Part shown: positions 7,850 through 14,731 of the stretch, piece by piece
How positions within the stretch are numbered: position 1 is the first letter of the stretch
Layout of the letters: each line of letters starts with the position of its first letter
The notes under the pieces: model-generated
The model's database searches: none
Told to the model about the DNA's origin: nothing
The model's input: the letters and a program-made list of their open reading frames with translations, nothing else
Source of the DNA: Cellulomonas massiliensis JC225
GTDB taxonomy: Bacteria; Actinomycetota; Actinomycetes; Actinomycetales; Cellulomonadaceae
Length of the DNA stretch: 34,611 nt
Direction: 5' to 3'
NCBI RefSeq assembly: GCF_000312005.1
Contig: NZ_HE978588.1
Location: forward strand, 1,798,705-1,833,315
Made by a program: the position numbers and the translations under genes

Positions 7850-9133
7850 TCAGCCCGCGTTGGCGCTGACGAGGTCCTGCTGGAACGTCGCGAGGTCGGA
7901 CGCACCGGTCGTGAACTTGCTGACGGCCTCGGAGACCGCGTTCACCGTCGCGGTGGGGGCGGCGGCGCCGTGCGCGAGCGACGACACGATGGTGTCCTCG
8001 CCGAACGACGCCATCGCGGACTGCTGGTAGGGGGAGAAGTCCGTCGGCGGCACGTCCTTGCGCGCGGGGATGGAGCCCTTGGCCTTGTTGAACGCGATCT
8101 GGCCGTCGAGCGAGCTGATCGTGTCGAGCCAGGCCTCGGTCCCGCCGAGGTGCTGGGCGCCGACCGGCAGCGTGAACGAGTCGGCCAGGAAGTCGAAGAC
8201 GCCGTCCGTGCCCGGCACCGGGAAGTAGGTGTAGTCGTCCGGCGCGGAGGCGCCCGCCTCCTGGAACGCCGCCTCGGCCCAGTCACCCATGACGTTGAAC
8301 GCCGCCTTGCCGTCGATGACCATCTGCGTGGCGTCGGGCCAGTCCAGGCCGTCGCGGTCGCCGTTCGTGTAGCCGATGAGCGTCTCGAAGTCCTCGAGCG
8401 CCGCGGTCACCTCGGGGCTCGCCCAGTCCGTGCCGCCCTCCCAGAGGCCGGTGTAGGCGTCGGGACCGAGGTCCGCGAGCAGGACCGTCTCGAGGAGCTG
8501 CACCTGGGTCCAGGTGGTCGCGACCGACAGCGGCGTGACGCCCGACTGCTGGACCTTGTCCAGCGCGACGAACCACTCGTCGAGCGAGGCGTAGGTGGCC
8601 TCCGGGTCGAGCCCGGCGTCCTTCAGCACGGTCGGGTTCGCCCAGACGACGTTCGCGCGGTGGATGTTGGACGGCACCGAGTAGATCCGGCCGTCGACCG
8701 TGAGCCGGTCGATGAGGCTCTCCGGGAACGAGTCGCGCAGGCCGAACCGGTCGTACAGGTACGAGACGTCCTCGAGCTGGCCGGCCAGGATGTAGTCGCT
8801 GAGCTCCGCGCCGGCGTGCGCCTGGAACGTGTCCGGCGGGTCGTTGACCTGCAGGCGGGACTGCAGCAGCTCCTTCGCCGCGGAGCCGGCGCCGCCGGCG
8901 ATGGCGCCGTTGACGAACTTGGTGTCGGGGTGCTGCTCCTGGAACTCGGCGACGAGCGCGTCGAGGCCCGCCTTCTCCGAGCCGCTGGCCCACCACGTGT
9001 AGACCTCGACCTCGGTCGCGTCCCCGCCCGAGCCGACGTCGTCGAGGGTGGTGGGCTTGGAGCACGCGGCCACCAGGAGGCTGGTCGCCGCCAGCACGGC
9101 GGCGAGGGCGGACAGAGGGCGGCGTGCGCGCAT
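7850..9133 (-). CDS. Sugar ABC transporter substrate-binding lipoprotein (orphan paralogue)
   Basis: Extracellular sugar-binding lipoprotein of 427 residues, predicted to deliver sugar to a CUT1-type ABC permease. The start at 9133 is preceded by GGAGCT and gives a lipoprotein signal peptide with lipobox LVAAC (Cys24); upstream in-frame starts would add about 60 residues with no signal-like sequence. Core motifs (YTWWASGSEK, FVNGAIAGGAG, PPDTFQAHAG, SVPSNIHRANVVW, TWTQVQLLETVLL) match the glucose/mannose-type family exemplified by Thermus and Pseudomonas GtsA-like proteins. It has no permease or ATPase gene of its own beside it. It aligns almost without gaps with the binding protein at 14732-16027, roughly three quarters identical by eye, so a duplication with shared use of that permease pair is likely. 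It is divergent from the GH3 gene, which suggests co-regulation with polysaccharide breakdown. The exact sugar cannot be read from sequence. Confidence 0.9.
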   Translation of the reverse strand: MRARRPLSALAAVLAATSLLVAACSKPTTLDDVGSGGDATEVEVYTWWASGSEKAGLDALVAEFQEQHPDTKFVNGAIAGGAGSAAKELLQSRLQVNDPPDTFQAHAGAELSDYILAGQLEDVSYLYDRFGLRDSFPESLIDRLTVDGRIYSVPSNIHRANVVWANPTVLKDAGLDPEATYASLDEWFVALDKVQQSGVTPLSVATTWTQVQLLETVLLADLGPDAYTGLWEGGTDWASPEVTAALEDFETLIGYTNGDRDGLDWPDATQMVIDGKAAFNVMGDWAEAAFQEAGASAPDDYTYFPVPGTDGVFDFLADSFTLPVGAQHLGGTEAWLDTISSLDGQIAFNKAKGSIPARKDVPPTDFSPYQQSAMASFGEDTIVSSLAHGAAAPTATVNAVSEAVSKFTTGASDLATFQQDLVSANAG

Positions 9134-9482
9134 GGGAGCTCCAGGGTCGGGGTCGGCGGCACCGCCGGCGGCCCCGGTGCAGGCGCGCCGGATCCGCGCA
9201 GCAGCACCGCTGTGAGGGCGACCGTCCCCGAGGGCGCTCGAGCGCGCCAGGGGCCGGGCAGGGAGCGGACCGGGGGGACCGCTCTCCCTACCGATCGGTC
9301 GGGATGGGACCCCTGTGGACACGTTCCCAGCGGGATCACCCTATCGGGCGAGGGCGCAGGTCAGGTGCGTGCGACCGCCCGGGCGCCGGGGTCCGGGCGG
9401 ATCCCGACGAACCCGGGCAGGACCCCCACGCGAGGCCTTCCTCTGGGGCAGTGCGGCCGCGCCGGGCGGCGCGCGCCTCGCT
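9134..9482. other. Intergenic region upstream of the orphan binding-protein gene
   Basis: No gene is supported in this stretch. It holds the palindromes GCGCTCGAGCGC (9234-9245) and ACCGATCGGT (9290-9299). The minus-strand hexamer TAGGGT (9338-9343) is a possible -10 for the binding-protein gene, but there is no convincing -35 and the leader would be about 200 nt. Confidence 0.3.
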
Positions 9483-9494
9483 CGAAGCGCTTCG
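9483..9494. promoter_or_regulatory. Upstream palindrome, candidate auxiliary operator
   Basis: CGAAGCGCTTCG is a perfect 12-bp palindrome identical to the core of the 24-bp palindrome at 9610-9633, with centres 133 bp apart. GAAGCGCTTC-type sites resemble LacI-family operators of actinobacterial sugar genes. Two sites could allow repressor looping or serve the divergent binding-protein promoter. Confidence 0.55.
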
Positions 9495-9570
9495 CTGCCC
9501 AGTCTGCGTGGCGGGGAGCGGCCGGAGCGGTTCGAGGGCGACATGAGGGTGATTTCTCCCGTCATGACGG

Positions 9571-9600
9571 TTGACACCCGATCTGCCCGGCTCCTACGGT
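9571..9600 (+). promoter_or_regulatory. Sigma70-type promoter of the GH3 gene
   Basis: A consensus -35 TTGACA (9571-9576) is separated by 18 bases from TACGGT (9595-9600). The predicted transcript starts near 9607 with a leader of about 135 nt. This is the best -35/-10 match in the window. Confidence 0.65.
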
Positions 9601-9609
9601 CGATCCCGT

Positions 9610-9633
9610 TGGCGTCGAAGCGCTTCGACGCCA
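9610..9633. promoter_or_regulatory. Perfect 24-bp palindromic operator downstream of the GH3 promoter
   Basis: The left arm TGGCGTCGAAGC (9610-9621) is the exact reverse complement of the right arm (9622-9633), with no spacer. The central CG step and even-length symmetry are typical of LacI-family operators. It starts about 10 bases after the -10 box, where a bound repressor would block transcription. The only sugar regulator gene in the window is the ROK protein at 16518; a LacI-type protein elsewhere is more likely, by inference. Confidence 0.7.
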
Positions 9634-9741
9634 GCAGCGCTCCACCGCCGCCGACGCCGCCTGACGAGGCGCCCGCGCGTCGGGGGTGGGTGGGCGGACG
9701 AGCGGGGCCGACGGGGTCCCCGCCTGACACCGAGGAGCGAC

Positions 9742-12700
9742 GTGAGGACGACGACGACGCGACGATGGGCCCTGCCCGTCGTCGCGAGCCTGGCCCTGGT
9801 GGGGCTGGTGCCCACGACCGCGAGCGGCGCCGAGGAGCTGCCGTTCCGTGACCCGGACCTGCCGCTGCAGGTCCGCATCGACGACCTGCTCTCCCGCCTG
9901 ACCCAGGACGAGACCCTCTCCCTGCTGCACCAGTTCCCCCTGCCGGTGCCCCGGCTGGGCATCGAGCACTTCCGGACGGGGACCGAGGCGCTGCACGGCC
10001 TCGCGTGGACGACGTCGTACGAGGACGGCGCGGTGCACACCGCCACCGCGACGACCTTCCCGCAGGCCGTCGGCCTCGCGAGCACGTGGGACGCCGACCT
10101 GGTGGAGCGCGTCGGCGACGTGGTCTCCGACGAGGCCCGCGGCTACCACGCCCAGGACCCGCAGCTGTGGGGGCTCAACCTGTGGGCGCCCGTGGTGAAC
10201 CTGCTGCGCGACCCGCGCTGGGGCCGCAACGAGGAGGGCTACTCGGAGGACCCGCTGCTCACGGGCGCCATGGCGACCGCGTACGGCACGGGCCTGGTCG
10301 GGGAGGACGACACGTACCTCAAGACCGCGCCCACCCTCAAGCACTACGCGGCGTACAACACGGAGACGAAGCGCGACACCGCCAACTCGAGCGTCCCGCC
10401 GCGGGTGCTGCACGAGTACGACCTGCCCGTGTTCGAGGCGCCCATCCGCGCCGACGCCGCGACCGGCGTCATGGCGTCGTACAACCTCATCAACGGCCGG
10501 CCGGCGACCGTCGACCCGACGCTCGACACGCTCGTGCGCAGCTGGAGCGACCGCACGCTCCTCAACGTCAGCGACGCGAACGCGCCGAACAACCTCGTGC
10601 AGTCGCAGGACTACTTCGACACCCTGGCCGAGGCGGACGCCGCGGCGGTCAAGGCGGGCCTCGACAGCATGACGGTCAACGACAACGACCCGTGGCCCAC
10701 CATCCACGCCTTCCAGGAGGCGCTCGACCGCGGCCTCATCACGCAGGCGGAGATCGAGGACGCGGCGAGCCACGTGCTCTCGATCCGGTTCCGGCTCGGG
10801 GAGTTCGACCCGGACGGCGGCCCGTACGGCGACATCGGCGCGGACGCGGTGGACACGCCCGCCGCGCGGGCGCTGGCGCGCGAGACGGCTGCCGACGCGA
10901 TGGTGCTGCTGAAGAACGACGGGGCGAAGGGCCGCACGCACGGCGCGCCGTCCGCCCTGCTGCCGCTGTCGACGTCCACCACCCGCACCGCCGCCGTCAT
11001 CGGCCCGCTGGCCGACACCCTCTACACCGACTGGTACGGCGGCGCGCTGCCGTACCGGGTCACGGTGCGTGACGGCGTCGCCGAGCGCCTGGGCGCCTCG
11101 CGCGTCACGGGCTCGGAGGGCGTCGACCGCATCGCGCTGCGCGACGTCGCGTCCGGCCGGTACGTCACCGGCGGCACGGGGGAGGCGGGAGGCCCGCTCA
11201 CGGCCGCCGGCTCGAGCGCCGACGACCCGGCGGCGCAGCTCGACGTGTTCGACTGGGGCAGCGGCGTCGTGACGCTGCGGTCCGCGGCGAACGGCCGGTA
11301 CGTCGGGCTCGCCGGCACCGGCTTCGCGAACGACCAGACGCAGCCGAACGGCTGGTTCGTCCAGCAGCAGTTCCGGCTGGAGGACGTCGGCGACGGCCAG
11401 GTCGCCCTGCGGTACGCCGGCTACGAGGCGGCCTACGACTGGGCGCCGTCCCACCGGACGCCGTACCTCACGGTCGCCGCCGACGGCTCGCTCGTCCTGG
11501 GCGCGCAGACGGCTGCCGACGCGGCGCACTTCGACCGCGAGGTCGTCCGCGACGGCGTGGCGGAGGCCGTCGCGGCCGCGAAGGAGGCGGACACCGCGGT
11601 GCTCGTCGTCGGCTCGATGCCGTTCATCAACGGGCGCGAGGACCACGACCGCACCAGCCTGGCCCTCGCCGAGGGGCAGGAGGAGCTGGTCCGGGCGGTG
11701 GTCGCGGCCAACCCGCGCACCGTCGTGGTGCTGCAGACCAGCTACCCCGACACCATCACGTGGCTGCAGCAGCACGTGCCGGCGATCGTCTGGACCACGC
11801 ACGCGGGCCAGGAGACAGGGCACGCGGTGGCCGACGTGCTGTTCGGCGACGTCAACCCGGCCGGCCGGCTCACGCAGACGTGGCCCCGCTCGGAGGCGGA
11901 CCTGCCGGACGACCTGCTCGACTACGACATCGTCAGCAGCGGCCAGACGTACCTGTACGACGACACCGACCCGCTGTACGCCTTCGGGCACGGGCTCTCG
12001 TACACCTCGTTCCGGTACTCGCGGCTGAAGGTCGCCGACTCCCGGCTCAGCGCGACGGACACCCTGCGCGTGAGCGTGGACGTGACGAACACCGGCCGCC
12101 GAGCCGGCGACGAGGTGGTGCAGCTCTACACCCACCAGCGCAGCTCGCGGGTGGAGCAGCCGATCCAGGAGCTGCAGGCGTTCGACCGGGTGCACCTGCG
12201 GCCCGGGCAGACGCGCACCGTCCGGTTCGAGGTCCCGGTGTCGCAGCTGGCGACGTGGGACGTCACGCGCAGCCGGTGGGTGGTCGAGCCGAGCGTGCAC
12301 GACGTGCTCGTCGGGGCCGCGTCGGACGACGTGCGCCAGCGCGCGAGCGTGAAGGTCGCGGGGGAGGCCATCCCGCCCCGCGACCTGAGCCGGACGACCG
12401 AGGCGCAGAACCTCGACGACTCCCGCGCCGTCACGTTCGTCGACACGACGAAGGCCGAGGGCACCTCGGTCGAGGGCGGCGCCGGCTCCTGGCTCGCGTT
12501 CGAGGACGTCGACCTGCGCCGCGGGGCGCGGACCTTCACGGCGTGGGTCGCGAAGGCCGACGCGGGGCAGGGGCGGATCGAGGTCCGGCTCGGCTCGCCG
12601 CGCGGGCGGCTCGTCGGGACCGCGACGGTCTCGAGCACGGGTGACCGGTACGCGTACGCCACGGTCCGCGCGGACCTGCGGCGCGTGTCCGGCGTGCAGG

Positions 12701-12759
12701 ACGTGTACCTCGTCCTCGACTCGACGCAGCGGGTGCACACCGTGCGCCTCACGCGCTGA
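9742..12759 (+). CDS. Secreted GH3 glycosidase with inserted beta-trefoil-like domain and C-terminal CBM6-like domain
   Basis: Secreted 1005-residue enzyme predicted to release terminal beta-linked sugars, with beta-glucosidase or beta-xylosidase activity most likely. GTG 9742 is chosen because GAGGAG precedes it and a signal peptide follows (cleavage near TASGA). The GH3 barrel shows GTEALHG, DPRWGRNEEGYSEDP, LKHYAAYN and VMASYNLINGRPA. The candidate nucleophile is Asp278 in LLNVSD; the segment before it lacks the usual Arg-x-Glu-Trp-Gly-Phe pattern. The second GH3 domain appears split by about 140 residues (460-600) with fascin/beta-trefoil character (IALRDVASGRYVTG, then VVTLRSAANGRYVGLAG), and resumes at VLVVGSMPFINGREDHDR. 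A fibronectin-III-like domain (about 770-873) and a CBM6-like domain (about 883-1005) follow. It is divergent from a sugar-binding lipoprotein gene and convergent with the permease operon, suggesting its products are imported locally. Substrate remains open. Confidence 0.88.
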   Translation: MRTTTTRRWALPVVASLALVGLVPTTASGAEELPFRDPDLPLQVRIDDLLSRLTQDETLSLLHQFPLPVPRLGIEHFRTGTEALHGLAWTTSYEDGAVHTATATTFPQAVGLASTWDADLVERVGDVVSDEARGYHAQDPQLWGLNLWAPVVNLLRDPRWGRNEEGYSEDPLLTGAMATAYGTGLVGEDDTYLKTAPTLKHYAAYNTETKRDTANSSVPPRVLHEYDLPVFEAPIRADAATGVMASYNLINGRPATVDPTLDTLVRSWSDRTLLNVSDANAPNNLVQSQDYFDTLAEADAAAVKAGLDSMTVNDNDPWPTIHAFQEALDRGLITQAEIEDAASHVLSIRFRLGEFDPDGGPYGDIGADAVDTPAARALARETAADAMVLLKNDGAKGRTHGAPSALLPLSTSTTRTAAVIGPLADTLYTDWYGGALPYRVTVRDGVAERLGASRVTGSEGVDRIALRDVASGRYVTGGTGEAGGPLTAAGSSADDPAAQLDVFDWGSGVVTLRSAANGRYVGLAGTGFANDQTQPNGWFVQQQFRLEDVGDGQVALRYAGYEAAYDWAPSHRTPYLTVAADGSLVLGAQTAADAAHFDREVVRDGVAEAVAAAKEADTAVLVVGSMPFINGREDHDRTSLALAEGQEELVRAVVAANPRTVVVLQTSYPDTITWLQQHVPAIVWTTHAGQETGHAVADVLFGDVNPAGRLTQTWPRSEADLPDDLLDYDIVSSGQTYLYDDTDPLYAFGHGLSYTSFRYSRLKVADSRLSATDTLRVSVDVTNTGRRAGDEVVQLYTHQRSSRVEQPIQELQAFDRVHLRPGQTRTVRFEVPVSQLATWDVTRSRWVVEPSVHDVLVGAASDDVRQRASVKVAGEAIPPRDLSRTTEAQNLDDSRAVTFVDTTKAEGTSVEGGAGSWLAFEDVDLRRGARTFTAWVAKADAGQGRIEVRLGSPRGRLVGTATVSSTGDRYAYATVRADLRRVSGVQDVYLVLDSTQRVHTVRLTR

Positions 12760-12789
12760 CCGGACCGGCCCTCGCCGGCCCCGCACTCG

Positions 12790-12826
12790 CCGAGCGCCCG
12801 CCCCCAGCACGGGGGCGGGCGCTCGG
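12790..12826. terminator. Bidirectional terminator, perfect 16-bp stem
   Basis: CCGAGCGCCCGCCCCC (12790-12805) pairs exactly with 12811-12826 around the loop AGCAC. It lies between the convergent GH3 and permease genes. Confidence 0.85.
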
Positions 12827-12842
12827 TCGTCGTGGCGTGGGC

Positions 12843-13739
12843 TCAGCCCTTGACGGACCCCGACATGAGGCCGCCGATGAAGTACTTGCCGAGCAGCACG
12901 TAGACGAGCAGCGTCGGCAGCGACGCGAGCAGCGCGCCCGACATCGAGATGCCGTAGTCGGTGAGCATGGCGCCGTTGGCGAGGTTGTTGAGCGCGATCG
13001 TCACCGGGCCGTTGCGGCTGGAGGAGAAGAACACCGCGAACAGGAAGTCGTTCCAGGCGCTCGTGAACTGCCAGATCAGCACGACGACGAACGACGGCAC
13101 GGAGATCGGCAGGACCACCGACCAGTACGTGCGCAGCATGCCCGCGCCGTCGACGCGCGCCGCCTCGACGAGCTCGTTGGGCACCGACATGTAGTAGTTG
13201 CGGAAGATGAGCGTCGTGATTGGCAGGCCGTAGATGACGTGCAGGACGATCAGGGTCGGGATGCCGCTCGGGATGCCGCTGTTCAGCATGAGCTGCACCA
13301 GCGGGATCATGACCGCCTGGTACGGGATGAACATGCCGAAGAGGATGAGCGTGAACACCAGGTCGGCCCCGCGGAACCGCCAGCGTGCGAGCACGAAGCC
13401 GTTCATCGAGCCGAGGACCGCCGAGATCAGCGCCGACGGGACGACGAGGGCGATGGTGCGCCACAGCGGCGCCTGCAGAGCGGCCCACGCGCCGGTCCAG
13501 TTGTCGAGCGTCCAGACCTGCGGCAGCGACCAGGCGCGCGACGGGTCCGCGTCGCCCGGGCCCTTGAAGCTCGTGACGAGCAGGACGTAGACCGGGATGA
13601 GCACGATCGCGACGAACAGGAGCAGCAGCACGTACTTGACCGTGCGGCTGACCGTGATCCGGTCGCGGCCCGCGGTGCCGCCGCCCGTGCGGGGCGCCGC
13701 CTTGATGGGCTCGGTGAGGGAGTCGAACGCCGTGGTCAT
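12843..13739 (-). CDS. Sugar ABC transporter permease, MalG/CUT1 type
   Basis: Inner-membrane permease of 298 residues, second of a pair. The start at 13739 overlaps the stop of the upstream permease by one base (TGATG), so translation is probably coupled. The first of about six hydrophobic segments is YVLLLLFVAIVLIPVYVLLV. The cytoplasmic EAA loop that docks the ATPase is clear as ELVEAARVDGAGMLRTYWSV followed by VLPI. The family moves mono- or oligosaccharides together with a MalF-type partner, an extracellular lipoprotein and a cytoplasmic ATPase. No ATPase gene accompanies it, as is common in actinobacteria where the shared MsiK ATPase serves several CUT1 systems (established for Streptomyces, inferred here). 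It is the last gene of the operon, ending at a shared terminator. Confidence 0.92.
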   Translation of the reverse strand: MTTAFDSLTEPIKAAPRTGGGTAGRDRITVSRTVKYVLLLLFVAIVLIPVYVLLVTSFKGPGDADPSRAWSLPQVWTLDNWTGAWAALQAPLWRTIALVVPSALISAVLGSMNGFVLARWRFRGADLVFTLILFGMFIPYQAVMIPLVQLMLNSGIPSGIPTLIVLHVIYGLPITTLIFRNYYMSVPNELVEAARVDGAGMLRTYWSVVLPISVPSFVVVLIWQFTSAWNDFLFAVFFSSSRNGPVTIALNNLANGAMLTDYGISMSGALLASLPTLLVYVLLGKYFIGGLMSGSVKG

Positions 13740-14641
13740 CAGTGCTTCTCCGCCCGGTTGATGTGCACCAGGTAGGGCACGATGAGGATCGCCACGATCA
13801 CCAGCAGGATCACGCCGACCGCCGCCGCGTTGGCGTAGTCGAAGCTCAGCTTGAACTGGTACATGTCGATCGCGGGCACCTTGGTCTGGTAGTTCGCCGG
13901 CTTCGAGATCGACATGATGAGGTCGAACGCCTTGAGCGACATGTGGCCGACGATGATGACGGCCGACAGGGCGACGGGGCTCAGCTGGGGGAACAGCACG
14001 TGGCGGTACAGCTGCCACTCGTTCGCGCCGTCCACGCGCGCCGCCTCGCGCAGCTCCTCCGGGATGCCGCGGAAGCCGGCGAGGAACAGCGCCATGACGT
14101 AGCCGGACATCTGCCAGATCGCGGGGATCGCGATGGCCGCGATGCCCCAGTCGGGGTTGTTCCACCAGTTGTTCTGCAGGAAGCCGAGGCCGATGTTCTG
14201 GAACAGCCGGTTGAGGCCGGAGGCGGCCTCGCCCTGGTTGGAGTTCAGCAGCCAGCGCCAGACGACACCCGAGGCGACGAACGACACGGCCATCGGGAAC
14301 AGGTAGATGGACCGGAACCAGCCCTCGAACCGCACCGGGCGGTCGAGCAGGAACGCCCACAGGAAGCCGAAGAACATCGTGCCGGCGAGGAACACCACCG
14401 TGTAGATGACGAGGTTCTTCAGCGAGTGCTGGAACGACTCGGAGCCGAGCAGGTCGACGAAGTTGTCGAACCAGACCCACTGCACGGGCGCGCGGCCGGT
14501 GGTCTGCGCCGCGGTGTGGTTGTCCGTGCCGGAGGTCTTGGCGTTGATCGCGAGCAGGCCGTAGACGAAGACGGCGAGCAGGATCAGCGAGGGCGAGACG
14601 AGCAGCAGGGGTGGCCCCCACCGTCGGATGTTCTTGGGCAC
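13739..14641 (-). CDS. Sugar ABC transporter permease, MalF/CUT1 type
   Basis: Inner-membrane permease of 300 residues. The GTG start at 14641 is preceded by AGGAG at 6-base spacing. Hydrophobic segments begin at LLLVSPSLILLAVFVYGLL. A periplasmic loop containing many Asn, Trp and Gln residues (NNWWNNPDWG) follows the third or fourth segment. The EAA motif, ELREAARVDGANEWQLYRHV followed by LFPQLSP, identifies the ATPase contact. It pairs with the downstream MalG-type permease, with which it overlaps by one base, and with the binding lipoprotein encoded 90 bases upstream. A strong hairpin in that gap probably reduces permease expression relative to the binding protein. Length and layout are normal for the family. 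Confidence 0.92.
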   Translation of the reverse strand: MPKNIRRWGPPLLLVSPSLILLAVFVYGLLAINAKTSGTDNHTAAQTTGRAPVQWVWFDNFVDLLGSESFQHSLKNLVIYTVVFLAGTMFFGFLWAFLLDRPVRFEGWFRSIYLFPMAVSFVASGVVWRWLLNSNQGEAASGLNRLFQNIGLGFLQNNWWNNPDWGIAAIAIPAIWQMSGYVMALFLAGFRGIPEELREAARVDGANEWQLYRHVLFPQLSPVALSAVIIVGHMSLKAFDLIMSISKPANYQTKVPAIDMYQFKLSFDYANAAAVGVILLVIVAILIVPYLVHINRAEKH

Positions 14642-14677
14642 GTCGGCTCCTGGTCGTAGGGGTGCGGCGCGGGCTGC

Positions 14678-14715
14678 GCGCAGCGGTCCCGCCCGGGGGA
14701 GCGGGACCGCTGCGC
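14678..14715 (-). terminator. Intercistronic hairpin between binding-protein and permease genes
   Basis: GCGCAGCGGTCCCGC (14678-14692) pairs perfectly with 14701-14715 around an 8-base loop. It begins 16 bases after the binding-protein stop and ends before the permease ribosome site. It probably acts as an attenuator or RNA-stability element that keeps the binding protein in excess, by analogy with malE-malF. Confidence 0.65.
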
Positions 14716-14731
14716 CGTCAGACCTTCGACG

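Noticed and set aside
9134..9322. N-terminal extension of the orphan binding protein from an upstream in-frame start
   Set aside because: The extension is Pro/Arg-rich and would hide the lipoprotein signal; ATG at 9133 has GGAGCT and matches the paralogue's start.
9528..9540. GGTTCGAGGG as a tRNA T-loop
   Set aside because: No acceptor stem, anticodon arm or CCA-like end could be fitted around it.
9562..13488. Long minus-strand open frame across the GH3 gene and the terminator
   Set aside because: It runs through a strong bidirectional hairpin and encodes Arg/Val-rich sequence without motifs, while GH3 signatures are clear on the plus strand.
12843..14621. Single fused permease of 592 residues
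   Set aside because: The first half is read in the wrong frame for the MalF-type permease; two separate genes overlapping by one base (TGATG) explain the region better.
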